From Eunapius fragilis (taxonomy: Eukaryota > Porifera > Demospongiae > Spongillida > Spongillidae), in assembly GCA_963681505.1 (NCBI GenBank), contig OY811974.1, positions 10,194,547 through 10,258,546 of the forward strand: a stretch of DNA of 64,000 nucleotides. The letters run 5' to 3'. The notes under the pieces were generated by a model that worked only from the letters and a program-made list of their open reading frames with translations, was not told the origin of the DNA and did not search any database. Shown here one piece after another: positions 33,385-46,336 of the stretch. Every line of letters starts with the position of its first letter. The stretch's first letter is position 1. The position numbers were made by a program, and so were the translations under genes.

Positions 33385-34054
33385 CAAGTAAATAAAAACA
33401 TTCTCTACGAGAAAGTTGGTGGGATATAGGATTTGATTATGACATTGGTGGTGTAAAAAGCAAGGAAACAAGGTCTTATCAGAAGGGAAAATGTCATAGT
33501 CCTATATTTAGCACATTTCTAGGGCATGTGTTGTTTGTGGCTAAATATAGGACTATGACATTTTCCCTTCTGATAAGACCTTGTTTCCTTGCTTTTTACA
33601 CCACCAATGTCATAATCAAATCCTATATCCCACCAACTTTCTTGTAGAGAATGTTTTTATTTACTTGTTTTCTTAATTTTTCTTTTCATATATTATATAA
33701 AAGCGAGTCCTCCAGCCTATTCTGAAGCTATTGGTGAAATTTTCATCGCTTAGAAATGTTCCTGTCCTGAGTTATGCGTTGCCAAGAAGGAGAAGGAGAA
33801 GAATAAGAAGACGACCCGCCCCTTGTTCCGAGACTGGGTACGAGGACGGGCAGTACACTCTTGTTCTCAACAACCACGCGGTTCAGCGACATGAAACAAA
33901 AACGAAACTACTCATTTTTGACTTCTAGATCGATTGCTAAAACAAGCTACACGATCCGATCGTCGGGAGTGTTGTTACAGACGGGTCGCGTTTTTTAATG
34001 ACATTCATAGTCGGGGTCAAATCCTATATGGAAGTTTCTAACGAAACTTCCGAT
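33385..34054 (-). mobile_element. HPE element copy II
   Basis: On the minus strand: hairpin GGAAGTTTC-TAAC-GAAACTTCC (34030-34051), ATATAGGATTTGACCCC, a region about 96 per cent alike to copy I, then directly the palindrome 33385-33667. The [12 protein letters not shown] region present in copy I is deleted. Copies II and III are head to head with only about 125 bp between their hairpins. Confidence 0.85.
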
Positions 34055-34179
34055 ATGCCAACATGCTCACTAAATGACAATAATCTGCCTCACCATTCAT
34101 GCATGTGGTGTGGATCAAAATAACCTTGATTACCATTGTAGATGATACAATTGCAATACTGACCATTGTAAGTAACCTC

Positions 34180-35654
34180 ATCGAGAGTTACGTTAGTAAC
34201 TCTCATATAGGATTTGACCCCGATTATGAATGTCATTAAAAAAACGCGACCCGCTTCTAACAAGACTCCCGACGAGCGGATGGCTTACCTTGTTATCGTC
34301 GTCGTACAAGAAGGCAACAACAAGCAGTTTCGTGTTTGTTTGATGTCACAAAACCGCGTGGTTGTAGAGAACAAAACAATTTTTGAAACTCGTACCCAGT
34401 CCCACGTATTTCTCGTTCTTCTTCTTCTTCTTCTTCTTGTTCTTGTTCTTGACCACGCATAACTCGGGATAGGAACACTTTTAAGAAATGAAAATCACAC
34501 CAATGGCTTCAGAATTCGCTGGTATTTTCGCTTCTGTGGTCAAAACGTCTCGAGGCTACATTACATATATCGGTGGTTGTGTTAGCAAATCACGTATAGC
34601 TTACTGCACTGACACGACTCGGATAGGTCCTACGTCGCTCTTTATACGAAGTACTAGCTGTATACATCAAATGTGTACGGTCTGGGCACTACACGTAGTG
34701 GTAATTAACTTTGGCGGTTATGTATTTTTAATAACGTGCACGTGCGTACTATAATCATACGCTCTTTGTAACTTAGTGGAGTTTTTTTTTTTTCAAAATG
34801 CCTTCATGTACGTCAGGAAAAGAAGAAAGCCAAACGACGAGCATAGTACCTCAAAACTAGAGACGACGTATTAGATTCAGCCCGAGCGGAACTACAAAGC
34901 AGAGCCTGAAAAGAAGCGGGCCTCTCAAACGTGAAAACTATCGAGCAGAGCCTGAAAAGAAACGGATCTCTCGACGCGCAAGGTATCGAGATGCGATTAG
35001 TAGGGGGGGGGGGGGGGGGGGGGGGGGGAGGAGAGGGTGCTGTCTGCTTCTGGCCCGATACAAAATGCGTTTGTGGGTTCGATCGCGCTGGGGCGACAAT
35101 TAATAACCTCTCTTCTATTTCGGTCGCCCCTTAAAAGCCCCCTCAGATCCTGAAAAGGAACGGACCTCTCGACGTGCAAGGTATCGAGCAGATCCTGAAA
35201 AAAGACAGCGATATTGCCATAGTCCTAAACGTGCATCTCGCTCGGCGAAAAGAGTGAAGGTCACTCAAAGGTATGTCGTACCTTTACAACCTCCCTCTCA
35301 TATCAAGATGGATTACTTGACATGCTATACGGCTCATAATCGGGCATGAATAAAAATCAATGAAACAAGTAAATAAAAACATTCTCTATGAGAAAGTTGG
35401 TGGCATATAGGATTTGAAGGCAATGGTGGTGTAAAAAGGAAGGAAACAAGGGTCTAGTAATAAGGGAAAATGGAATAGTCCTATATTTAGCACATTTCTA
35501 TATGTAGGATATAGTATGTTGTTCGTGTGCTAAATATAGGACTATTCCATTTTCCCTTATTACTAGACCCTTGTTTCCTTCCTTTTTACACCACCATTGC
35601 CTTCAAATCCTATATGCCACCAACTTTCTCATAGAGAATGTTTTTATTTACTTG
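34180..35654 (+). mobile_element. HPE element copy III
   Basis: Plus strand: ATC and hairpin GAGAGTTAC-GTTA-GTAACTCTC (34183-34204), ATATAGGATTTGACCCC, the conserved region to about 34510, an ATG at 34798 (MPSCTSGKEESQ), then basic repeats: AEPEKKRASQ, AEPEKKRISRRARYRD, ADPEKRQRY, PKRASRSAKRVKVTQR. A GT splice-donor-like GTATGT follows at about 35270, and 95 bp later comes the 289-bp palindrome (35366-35654). The repeats are broken by stops and by a G-run insertion at about 34998-35140. The PEKKR pattern resembles the basic N-terminal repeats of some invertebrate Helitron-like and PIF1-like proteins, but no Rep or helicase is present. Confidence 0.82.
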
Positions 35655-35696
35655 TTGTCATATACATTGTCATATGCATACATACATACATAAATA

Positions 35697-36363
35697 ATGC
35701 CGCGCGGCAAGCAGTGCTCAGTCTGCGACAAGAAAAACGTTGATCCAACTGCTCCTCAAGGTTTGACTTGTACATACTGCGGTGCCGTATTCCATGCAGA
35801 GTGCTCTGCTACGTTTTCTAATGTGGGTCTGGATGCTTTAGCCATTGTCAAAGAGGTATGCACGCCATGCCCTGGTTGTGAGTTCGCGTTGCGTCAGCTT
35901 CCAGCCAAAGTAGCCAGTTTGGAAAAGCGACTTCAGGACTTCGTCGAAAAAACTGAGTCTGCCCTTACCAATGTTTTGTCTACCTCCCACGTTGCCGCTA
36001 CCTCTGCTGTTCAGTCGCAGTGTACACCGATAAATAAAGATGTAGATAAAGCAGTGAAGGAGGCGTTGTCTCACCATAAAAAAAAACAGAAGAAGTCTAG
36101 TTATTTCAGGTATAAAAGAGTCCATTTCACAGGATGAAGACGCCAGCTTTGTTAACGATTTGTTTTCTTACCTTGGCGAAAAAGACGTGGTTGTTGTTGA
36201 CTGTTTTAGACTGGGAAAACCCCCTATCACTAACTCCGCATCTAAACCACGCTTGCTCAAAGTCAGCCTTGCAAACTCAAACCAAAGGACATCTGTCTTA
36301 GGGAAAGCAAAGTTGCTAAAAGATTCTGACCATATTTGTGCGTCCAAGCTACACCCTTGTTGA
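35697..36363 (+). pseudogene. LINE ORF1, zinc-finger protein
   Basis: Starts MPRGKQCSVCDKKNV, then LTCTYCGAVFHAEC and EVCTPCPGCEF, a PHD-like Cys/His cluster, followed by a likely coiled coil (LPAKVASLEKRLQDFVEKTE). The frame shifts after KKKQKKSS and resumes at about 36120 with FVNDLFSYLGEKDVVVVDCF, RLGKP and PRLLKVSLANSNQRTSVLGK, the conserved second half of ORF1. ORF1p of this group binds RNA and probably acts as a chaperone. Confidence 0.75.
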
Positions 36364-36589
36364 ACGTATACACATCAAAAGTCTTTATAAAACCCTTCAA
36401 AGTCAGCAAGAGGAAACTGGAGTTAACCACTTCATAGATCGCAGGGGACCTGTCAACAATTGGACTGTAAAATGAAAAGATTTACCCAAGGTACCAAGTG
36501 TCAATGGTGGTTTTACTGCCGCTGCTTCTAATTGCCCGACTAAAGGTAATTAGGGACACGAGGCAAGTACTGGCATACTACGTTGTAAA

Positions 36590-38119
36590 TTATTCAATGC
36601 ACGCTCTCTTAGCAATAAGCTTGATAACTTATCTTGTTTGTTACAATCTGCTGATTTTGACGTGATTTTTATAACTGAGTCATGGTTGAGATATGATTTT
36701 CCTGATTCTCTTATCTTGTCCAAAACATCCTATAGTTAATTCAGAAAGGATCGACCTGATGGCTACGGTGGAGTTGCTGTTTTTGTAAGCAATTTGCTTA
36801 AAGTTGTAAGCATTGATATACCACCTATGTACAGTTCTTTAGAATGTGTGGCACTTGATTTAGTGCTTTCCAAGGCCTCTTGCTATCGATTTATTTGTGT
36901 CTACCATCCCCCAACTTGTGCTGCTAGTAGTGTCGACACTGCAAATCTGTGCTCGCTCATTGATTCCCTTTCCATGACAACATATCCTTTGTTTATTGTT
37001 GGTGACTTTAACCTACCCAATATTAATTGGTATGTGCCTATTAGTCTGGGTTCTTCTTCTCACGATTTATTTTTGACTTGCATGATGCGAAATGGTCTTA
37101 CTCAACTGGTATCACATCCTACGCATGGATCCAATTGCATTGATTTGGTTTTGGTATCCACTCCTGACTTGATCTGGGACATTTCTGTTGTTGAACCATT
37201 CTCTTCCTCATGTGATCATTCAGCTATACATTTCTCAGTTTCTTACCCTGTTGTTATTAGTGACAGACAAAACCATTGTTTTCTTGACTTCTTCAATGCT
37301 GACTATTGTTCTATGATATCAATTGTGAAGGATATTGACTGGTCTTTCTTGTGTCAGAATAGTTTGTCAGTTGAAATGTTCTGGTCTAAAATATCAAACG
37401 TCCTACATTCCTGTATAGCCCAATTTGTTCCTCGCCGTTATCAGTCCCGTAAACCGTTTTCTTATCCCATGCACATAAGGCGCTTGCTGGGATTGAAAAA
37501 GTTGTGGTATAGTAAAGACAAGGTTCGCTATAAACACTTTGCTAGAAAGTATGATACGGCTGTCAAAGAATTCATCTTGTCTCAGGAAAACAACGTTCTC
37601 AATAAGAAAAGCTTATCATCTTTCTATTCATATGTAAACTCCAAGCTTACTACCTCTCAGTGTATACCCCCTCTCATTGACTCCAATGACAATTTGGCTG
37701 TCTCAAATCATGATAAATGTACTGTGCTTAATGATTATTTTGCTTCTGTCTTTACTGCTGACGACGGTTTGCTCCCAGAATTTGTGCCTCGTCTCTCTGA
37801 AAATAAATCCCTAAACTGTGTTCTCTTCCCATTTGAAAAGGTCTTTAAGACTTTAAAATCATTGCCATCAAAATGTTCTAAAAGTCCTGATGGGTTCCCC
37901 GCTTTTTTCTTAAAGTCTTTAGCCCCAGCTATTGCTTTCCCATTATCACTCCTTTTTGAGATGTCTATGAGTACAGGACATATACCCTTAGTTTGGAAGA
38001 CTGCATTTGTATGTCCTGTCTTTAAAAGGGTTCACGAAAACAGCCCAGTAACTATAGACCTATCTCACAAACGTGTATCCTTTGTAAAGTTATGGAAAGT
38101 ATTATATCATCTTCTATGA
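36590..38119 (+). pseudogene. LINE ORF2, APE endonuclease and RT start
   Basis: Endonuclease motifs: FNARSLSNKLDNL, DVIFITESWL, a TAG, then GYGGVAVFV, FICVYHPPT, LFIVGDFNLPNINW, HGSNCIDLVL and CDHSAIHF (the catalytic D-H pair). The RT thumb-side region begins at KCSKSPDGFPAFFLKSLAP and IPLVWKTAFVCPVFK. The frame then shifts; the true continuation (NYRPISQTCILCKVMESII) lies in another frame. The open part from 36794 uses an internal ATG. Confidence 0.8.
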
Positions 38120-39365
38120 TATCCTTCCTTCGTACTCATAATCTTATCTCACAGGATCAGTTTGGTTTCCTCGCTCGACGTTCTGCTTGTACACAGTTAC
38201 TGATAACTCTGAACAATTGGACATTGAATGTTGACAATGCATGAAGGTGGATGTTGTGTATACTGATATTGCTAAGGCCTTTGACACTGTCTCCCACTCA
38301 AAATTATTGCTAAAGGTTGAGGCTTATGGCTTTAAATCAAACTTGCTTCAGTGGATAAGAGCCTTTTTAAACGACCGCACACAATGTGTATATGTAGGAC
38401 TTGATGTATCATCTCCTAAATCCATCACCAGTGGTGTACCTCAGGGTTCTGTCCTTGGTCCTCTCTTGTTTCTGATATATGTCAATGACCTTCCTAACCA
38501 TGTCCAATCTCCAGCTGGCATTAAAATCTTTGCCGATGACACAAAACTGTATCTTGGTTATACTGAAAATCAAAATACACCACTTACACAATCCTTAAAT
38601 CAATTTTGTTCATGGTCCAAGACATGGCAACTGACTGTTGCTTATTCCAAGTGCTCTGTCATTTCCTTTGGTTCTCGTGGTTATGAGCCTACTTCACCTT
38701 ACTCACTTTCTGGTATTCCTTTGCAATTCGTATCATCTATAAGAGATCTTGGGGTGTGTTTGAATTCAGACCTTACGCCAAGTATGCACTGCTCAAACAT
38801 TGCTTCCATGGCTTTCAATAGGAGCTGTCTTCTCTTAAAATGCTTTCATTCTAACGATGTGTCTCTCCTTGTGCGTCTTTATAAGGTGTATGTTCGTCCC
38901 CTTCTGGAAAGTAATACCCAAGTTTGGAATCCCTGGTTCCATAAAGATATTCAATGTATTGAACGTGTTCAGAGATTTTTCACTCGTGCCATTATCAAAC
39001 GTCCATATATGGATTATGATGATCGCCTTGCAAACCTGGGTTTACAGTCCTTAGAGTACAGGAGAGTCTTCTACGACCTTGTCATGTGCTACAAGATCTA
39101 TAATAACCTGGTTGATTTACCTTTTGAGAGTTTTTTCACCAAACCGGCTAGGCCGTATTCCATCCGAGGTCATCCTTGTATCCTGCGATCCAAACATTTA
39201 CCCCATCATGCATTCCGAGCGCATTTTTTCACAGAACGTGTGATACCTATATGGAACCACTTACCGCAAGATGTTGTCACTTCATTGAACATTACAGTTT
39301 TTCGTACCCGACTTAGATCTGTGGACCTTTCACCCTATTGTATGTTATATCCCTCCCATGTTTAG
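38120..39365 (+). pseudogene. LINE ORF2, reverse transcriptase core
   Basis: After QDQFGFLARRSACTQLL in the preceding frame, this frame reads VDVVYTDIAKAFDTVSH, SGVPQGSVLGPLLFLIYVND and the catalytic IFADDTKLY, followed by the thumb and C-terminal region ending ...LDLSPYCML-like sequence before TAG at 39363. Standard LINE RT; it copies element RNA at the nicked target. Confidence 0.88.
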
Positions 39366-39466
39366 GCAGTTTGTAAGTGCACGTACACATCGTGCCACTA
39401 CTTGCCTTTTTGCATATGTTTGTCTGTTTATATGTATGCAATCAATCAATCAATCAATCAATCAAA

Positions 39467-41131
39467 TACATATTTGGGCCCGGTGTAAGCACATTTTGTG
39501 TGTCCAAATTGTAACTTGCTGGTACCTTTTGTTGCAAAAACCCATAATACGAGTTAGCAAAAGGTGGAGGAGTACATAACGTGGTGCATTAGTGAAGGGA
39601 AGTGAGGTCATCCGAATAATGGGGTTCTTTAGGTTAGTGCGAGAAGACTTCGTACATGTACTTAAATGGTTACAAGTGCAGCAAGCATACGCATGTATCA
39701 TCGAGTTGTGACTTGTCAACACATTCTTGCAAGCAAGATCTAAATCATGCATGAGTGGTGTAACGTTTGTGTGTGCATGCATGCATAAACGAACTTGGCG
39801 TTCAAAGAGTTAAAACCATATAATTTCGTAGCCTATACCTAAGGGGTTCTCTAGGCCGGGCTCAACGCACTTAAGGTCAGGCACCAAGTTGCTTGGTTAG
39901 TTAACGAGTTGTTGTTGGGTGTGGCGACCCTCTTATGTGATAAACAATAAAAATGCAGAGGAGACCATCTCATGCATGTGTGTGCTTTTTAACGACACTA
40001 TATAGCTCACGGGTAAGTAACTGGCTATGGGTCCTGCTTGTTTACAGCTACTATCGTTGAGCGACAGTGGCGGTCTGGTCAGAGGTGCTGGGGGGGGGGG
40101 GGGGGGGGGGGGGGGTATACCCTAATTACTCCCCCCGCCCCCCCCCCCCCCCCCCAAATCCGCCCCTGAGACCATAGACTCTATTCACGCGCCATTATGA
40201 ATAATAATTGTCATGTGCCAGTGTTTGGGCGTCTTGCATTTTCGACGATTTACGGAGCTTGATCATTCATTTATTCATAAGCTATAAGCTTGGCAGGGCT
40301 GGCGGAAGCCTTTAAGGATTGGACCGGCGGAAAAAGTTCCTCCATCGGGCCGGGGTCTGAGGCGGAGCCCTAGTCGCTTTGCAACTTTCGCACTTTTTAA
40401 GTCACAAAACATAGCATATGGTAGAAAGTAAATATACAGGGCCGTAGCAATTAATGAAAGACAAAGTGGTCCAGCTAATGCATAAGATGTAGTTCACTGC
40501 AAAATAGGTTGGTTGCTATGTCAACCCAAAATTTGGTCCGAGGTGTCGACTACATAGTGTAAACCAAATTTGTTTCATGGATTTATGTGCACACTTCATT
40601 GGTTTAAGGTTTAGTTTACTGGTTAAGCTAGCGATATAGTATGAGGATTAGAGCAACCCTGCCATGCAGAGCATCAATGCACCATTTAAATATCTATCTT
40701 AACCCCTTGATCTCTATTGATGCAGCTCATTCCTTGGAAACAGGCAAAGGTTTAAGGATTAATAACCTACCTAAAGGCATTCAATCTCATCAACCCTATA
40801 TAGATTCACGTCAAATAGGTTTTTACATTCAACAGGGCCAAGGTATTTTACTTGGGACCTACCTGAAACATTATACCAATCAGTGACCATGGGCGTATAT
40901 TGTGCTTGTGGCTGTGCATGCATGTAGCTTTGCAAATTGTTCTTCTATGTGGATAGGCATTCAAACTCGCCAACTCATCCAAGAGTCGTGTCAATATAGG
41001 TGTTTATAGTAACCAAAGTATTTTGCTTGGAACATGAACACGTACCTTTGAAACGTTATACCAATTTGTGGTTATGTAGCTTTAAACATTATACCAATCT
41101 CTGACCATGTATGTAGCTTTGATACATAATG
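39467..41131. other. No gene recognised; poly-G/poly-C pair and AT-rich repeats
   Basis: 40091-40115 is a G run and 40132-40155 a C-rich run, bounded by CAGAGGTGCTGG and CCAAATCCGCCCCTG, probably another hAT-type miniature element. Between 40860 and 41150 a unit with ATTATACCAAT...TGTAGCTTTG recurs three to four times at irregular spacing. Short ORFs here have no recognisable motif. Confidence 0.45.
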
Positions 41132-43759
41132 CTAATGTGTGGGCATGTAGCTTTGCAATTTTCTCTTCTTCATGAACATGGCTTCAGTTTGTCTTGTATA
41201 AGAAGTTCTTGCCACGAAATATTCCTTCTTCCTTGCCACACTGAGCTGTGCTGCTGCAGTGGCTGCTCTAACCCATTGAGGTTGTGCATATAGCTTTTGA
41301 GGCGTCATGTCCCAAACTGCTGGGTTTAAATTTTCATCTGTTTCCTCCAAACATCGAAGCACATTATCTTCTGGTACTGGTATGCCATTCTTAGGTTCAC
41401 TTGGTTGCAATAAGTTCTCAATAGTAACTTCCTTGTCACAGCAAAATGTCCTTTTGTTATATATCCATAGGCATAAGTCATCAAGATCTGATCCATCCAT
41501 TAAAAAATACATGTTTCCAAGTACATTCACAGACTTCAATGCGATGTCACAAGATTTTAACCAAATATTAATCAGTTCATTAGCTTTCACCACATTGTAT
41601 GATGCATCAATGTATGAGCTAACTTTCTTGTTAAATTTTTTTAATTCATCCTGCAGGTTCTCATTAACAATAATGAAGCTACCACAAAATACTTCCCTTA
41701 ATGAAGTGTATTCATAATATTCTCTGAACCTAGTCCACAAAGAAACAGCTAGATCCATGCTTAGTGCATATTCTCCGTCTTGTACATTCAGCAGAGTTTC
41801 CTGTTAAATAATGTAATAGTACATAAAAATGGTTGAAATGCAAATTTGCAGCTTACATCAAAATATTCATCATCCTCATTAGCTTGTGTGCAAGCTCCTG
41901 ACCTCCATAATCGCAATAAACTTGAAGAGTACAGCAGCTCTTTAAGTGTTGCATCACCTGTAGCATTCTGTGGAACAGTGTCTTCATTCTGTATGATATC
42001 ATCTCTGTCCTGTCCACTTAAATCTTCAGAAATGCTTTCATGGGAAGTGGAATCTTTTGTAACAGTGTGATGTTTCTTCATGGACAGATAGGATGCCTTA
42101 TGTTCAGCTGGTGCTTTATGTGTCAAAGTGTGCTCTATCTGTTCCAAAAACACTTTCAAATGATCTCCATGAACACGATCTACCTTTCCATTGTCACACC
42201 TTTTCACCAAGAAAAGACCCTTTCCTATATCATTTATTACTTCATATGGGCCCAGCCATTTTGGATCATAAGCACCTCCTGCTCGCTTTTTGCGCCTGAA
42301 GTCCTTCTTCAATACCTTATCTCCAATGGCAAAATGAGATCTTTTACCCCTCTTTCTGCTGTAATTAATCTTCTGTATTTTTTGGGCATTTATCACATTT
42401 CTCTTCACATTCTCCAGAATCTCCTTTCTTGCATTGGTTAAGTATACATAACAACAATCCTAAACAATTAAGAAAATTCTTATATAGTTTTTAAAGTTGC
42501 ATGTATTTACTTACCCTGTCTTGCTGAGTATCTGGATTCTCATAGTCATACAACAATTTTTCTCCTTCCTCATTATATGACAGTTCAATACGCAATATTG
42601 CTTCTCTCCCAAATATGACTTCAAAGGGCGAATAAAGGGAAGATGCATGTTTTCCAGTGTTTTAGGCAAACACATGACAGTCAATATAGACATCCCAATC
42701 TTCCTTTTTCTCATTCACAAATTTGACAACCATGTTCTTCAAGGTTTGATTCCATCTTTCATCTAAGCCGTTGGCCTATATAGGTAATGGTGCAGCATGG
42801 CTGATAGCATTTATGAAATAATAAAGTATAGTATAAGTTATACCTGAGGATGATAAGGTGTCGTGAAGTGCCTCTTAATACCTAACAGCTCTGTCATCTC
42901 TTTGTCTAAACTATTTCTGAATTCCTTGCCTTGATCTGTTGTAAGCAGCTTTGGGAGTCCCATTCTCATGAAAATCTAAAACATATGCGCAAACACATGC
43001 AAATAACAAACACCATAAATAGAATATTAGGATACCTTCAGCAGAGAAGCAGCAACGCCGGTAGCATGCTTACTAGGAAGGGACACATCATCTACCCATT
43101 TAGTGTAGTAGTCTGAAAGTGTAAGGATAAACCTATTGCCGCTGGAAGAAGCAGGAGTAATAGGGCCAATAAAGTCAATCCCCACATGATACCACGGTGA
43201 ATGAATTGGGACTGGATGCAGCTCAGGTTGAGAGGAAAGTGGCTTCCTACTTGATTTTTGACAGACATCACAAGCAGCAGTCTGTATAGTGCATTAGTGA
43301 TTAAATCCCACTACACAATTTGAGCGTCAACGAGCAAAAGATCAACAACAAAAAAAACTTAACATGCTCTTCACATCCCTCAGGATGCCCTTCCACATAA
43401 ACCTTTCTTTGATTCTGGCCACTGTTTTAGTGACCCCAAAATGGCTTGAAGTAACATCCACGTGACAAGCCTGTGCAACCCGCATCTGTTCAGTTCGGTT
43501 CTGTATATACCTCACAGTAACTTCCTACGCCAAACAGTACAATCTAACAAAGCTTCGTGACTAATGCGTGTGTTTGTACCTGTTTTCCTCCTTTCTTAAC
43601 GCGGTAGAATAGGTTGCCTCCCTTCACTGAAAACCTTTCCGCCCTTTCTCTGATCTGTCTTTTTCTCGTGCCAGAACATCCCTTTGGATAACTGTTCTGA
43701 ACCAGGTAAGCGTACACATCGTCCACTAAGGCATCTTCGTCAGAATCACAGTCAGACAT
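41132..43759 (-). pseudogene. Gin/Ginger-type integrase gene A
   Basis: Multi-exon on the minus strand. Exon 1 (43759-43580): YAYLVQNSYPKGCSGTRKRQ, LFYRVKKGGKQ. Exon 2 (43524-43364): HH part of the zinc-binding domain (QACHVDVTSSHFGVTKTVAR). Exon 3: CDVCQKSSRKPL and the core start WYHVGIDFIGPIT with the first catalytic D. Exon 4: LTTDQGKEF with the second D. Exon 5: NGLDERWNQTLKN with the E, then SPFEVIFGREA. Exon 6 (to about 41850): GDKVLKKDFRR and KWLGPYEVI, a GPY/F module. The last exon (41802-41132) has no known domain and ends MFMKKRKLQSYMPTH. A TAT-to-TAA change in FA*NTG (near 42665) and a noncanonical intron 2 boundary (near 43364) suggest decay. It may be a cut-and-paste Ginger-like transposase. 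Confidence 0.72.
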
Positions 43760-43926
43760 AGCTCTCTACCACGTGCGTTTATAGCGATATATAACGAGCG
43801 GACAAAAAATTTCAGTAACGGACAAAAAGTTTCTGAAATTTTTTGTCCTAGGATAATAATTTTCAGGCGGACAAAATTTTTCGTGACAGTTCATTTAACT
43901 AAGTTTGGTTCGTGAATTGCGGGCCG

Positions 43927-44668
43927 TTATTTAACCTTGCATGAATCACACATCCATGGTGTTGAAGGCGTGTTCCAAACATTTTCTGGTACAGTTATAC
44001 ACCCTTCATGGAACCATTCCTTGCAAACGTCGCATTCCACCATGTTACCATCCTCTATGCTCCGACATGTGCAGATGATTTCAAGTAGCTGTGTCTTCTT
44101 TACCATCTTCTTCCTTTTTAACATTTCTCCATTAAAAGGTTCCATTTCATTTTGCATCAAGCAATGCAACACATGCTTTCTCATGTCAGTGTTAGAGAAG
44201 GTGATGTGTTGTGGGTTATCTCCGGAACAGAGAGCTGCACAAAATGCTAATGCATAAAGACCACATGCAGTCATTCGCATTATTCTGCTTGTCGACATTG
44301 GTGAAACGCAGGGTTACATTTGGTTCATGGGTCATATGCAGTGCACATATCTGCTTTTGTGTGGTACTAGGTAGAGTGCAACACATGCTGTCATATATGT
44401 TGATTGTAAAGTAGGGACAACTGATAGTAGATATGGTAAGCCAATGGTTTCCACCAGAATTCAGCACTTGCACAAACTCTTCTCCACCTACTATACAGCC
44501 CTGGAGTGCTTCGGCGAGTAGTGTATTCTGGAGACCTGGTGTACCATACTTGCTCTTTAGGAGGGTTTGCGCAGCATTGATGATGTTGTCATTCAACCAG
44601 GATTGGTTGTATTCAAGAATAGATCTGAACAAAAAAGGATAATATAAATGTTTTATATAATCACCCAC
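43927..44668 (-). pseudogene. ULP1-like protease and PHD finger of gene B
   Basis: The protease part (44636-44216) shows QSWLNDNIINAAQTLLKSKY, GGNHWLTIST (catalytic His), NIYDSM (Asp) and NANDC (Cys). The expected NDCGLYALAF continues only in another frame (CGLYALAFCAALCSG), so about 4 nt (GCAT, near 44265) split the active-site motif. This is a C48-type fold that in cells cleaves SUMO or related tags. The PHD part reads IICTCRSIEDGNMVECDVCK, EWFHEGC and WMCDSC, the full C4HC3 pattern for histone-tail reading, and ends with a stop. Confidence 0.78.
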
Positions 44669-44682
44669 GTATTGTTACAATG

Positions 44683-46100
44683 TTACCTGTCTGCTTCATA
44701 CAATTGAAATTCACCAAATGTCATCCAGAGCTTTGGCTTCCTTGAGGTGCATTTGCGCTTAGTCTTTCTGCCCTCCTCCACCTCAGACTCCACAGGATGT
44801 TCAGCAGCGTCTTCTGCAGATTCATCATGTTTCTCAAATTCTTCTTTTGCTTTGAAAACCCATTCACATGGAGTACCCACATCCGCATAATGAAGGAAGA
44901 GGTATTCATCTCCAAACAATTGCACAACGGTGGCGGGAATAGGCCTCATGTGCGTATTCCAGTACTGCATCAATGGACCACACTGCATGTAGCAGCCTTC
45001 GGAAGTAATGGCATGGATGAAACAAAAGCATCAAACTGTGTATGTATATCTTCATTAACTATGACAAATCCCAAGGCTTGCACAAGCTATGGCTTTTTGT
45101 CAAAACTCCGAGAATGATGCCGAAGTGATACGTGAGTGTTCACATACAGTCCATACTCCGTTGAGTCATGAATGTACTTGGAAAGCTGCAGTGAAAGTTG
45201 GGTTGTGTTATTAACTACAACACATGCAAAAAACAATTACAGTTCACGATGCTTACATGTACATCTAAGTCTTCATCCTCTCTGCAACTGTGGTTATACA
45301 TTGTACTGCCTGATTTCCATAAATCCAATCTCTGTGATGAGAGCAGTTCATCTTTCAGTTCGTTACTACCTAAAAAGTCATTTATATCATCACATACAAA
45401 TGAGATACTGCATGTAATGCACAATTTTTCATTTAGACTTACCTTGAATATGGGCGCAAAATTTGATCCAAGGGTCAAAATCTATATTACAAGTGGCAGT
45501 GTGAACATCTTCAATAATCTTGCGAGTTACACTGCTGAAACATTTTTGGTACATGGTACAATTTGATCAATTAAAAAAAAAAACGTACGTTGGACAGTTT
45601 GAACATGGTGCAGACTTGTGGCAGTAGGTGCTACAACTTATATTTTTCCTTACACACTGACACTTGCGATTTAGACAGCCGGTCGTGCACTTGCAAGCAT
45701 TGGTCACAAATCATTCCAAGGTGCTTGTTTCCTAGCTGCTTCTCTTAATGAAATAAAAGGCTGATTATGCCAATTCTCTACTTCGCACATTCCAGATCTG
45801 TTGTATTTCTCCAGCAGTGTAGCAGACATTCAAAACTCCATGTTGGCATCTGAAGTTGAACACATAGGAGGATGAATTCACAAAGTAACTCGCAAAAGTA
45901 ACATAATCGAAAACAAAATACCTCAATCTATAAAGGCTCTGGTTTCCTCCGACAATATCAACAACACAAGGCAAGCGAGATAGGTCGAAACTGGCTCGAT
46001 CAATACGAGGAATTCTGATTGACACACTTTCACCAATCAGAAATGACAATGTGCTGTGTTGTTTGTTGTATCTTTCTGCCATCTTCTTAGCAGAAGAAAG
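44683..46100 (-). pseudogene. CXC domain and linker exons of gene B
   Basis: Exon near 45750-45595: NACKCTTGCLNRKCQCVRKN, then ISCSTYCHKSAPCSNC, a tesmin/TSO1-like CXC motif (C-x-C-x4-C-x3-C-x-C pattern). Upstream exon 46082-45945: FLIGESVSIRIPRIDRASF and CVVDIVGGNQSLYRLR, a GPY/F-like beta-barrel. Downstream exons 45478-45260 (ELLSSQRLDLWKSG) and 44988-44683 (MRPIPATVVQLFGDEYLFLH, then an acidic KHDESAEDAAEHP stretch) have no named domain. CXC motifs bind zinc and DNA. Confidence 0.7.
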
Positions 46101-46336
46101 GTACTTTTTGTCAGCTTTGATCCTGATCTATAAGAATGAAAACAAACATCACGCTAAATCTGATCAAAATCAAAAAACAGTCAATAATTTTTAACCTCTT
46201 TATGCTTAAGCAAAGTGGTAAGTGCATTTTCTCGTACGCTATTCCTGTGTTCCCCATTTGACTCGACTTCATCTTTATCAGATTTGTCATTCTCTTCAAG
46301 TAGCTCTCTTTCAATTGTATCACTGCCGCACTAACA

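Larger units (their letters stand above)
35655..39466 (+). mobile_element. CR1/L2-like non-LTR retrotransposon (decayed)
   Basis: Follows directly after HPE copy III. It has an ORF1 with a zinc-finger motif, an ORF2 with APE endonuclease and RT, and ends in a (CAAT)n-type tail at 39439-39465, usual for the CR1/L2 group. Frameshifts in ORF1 (near 36110), a TAG in the endonuclease (near 36738), and frameshifts near 38030 and 38230 show that it is dead. Confidence 0.85.

Noticed and set aside
35697-36137. PHD-like zinc-finger ORF as a host chromatin gene
   Set aside because: Position, coiled coil and the following APE endonuclease and RT show it is ORF1 of a LINE.
39791-40060. Possible small RNA gene (GGCCGGGCTCAACGC... 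region)
   Set aside because: No tRNA cloverleaf, 5S-like internal promoter or snRNA signature could be built by eye.
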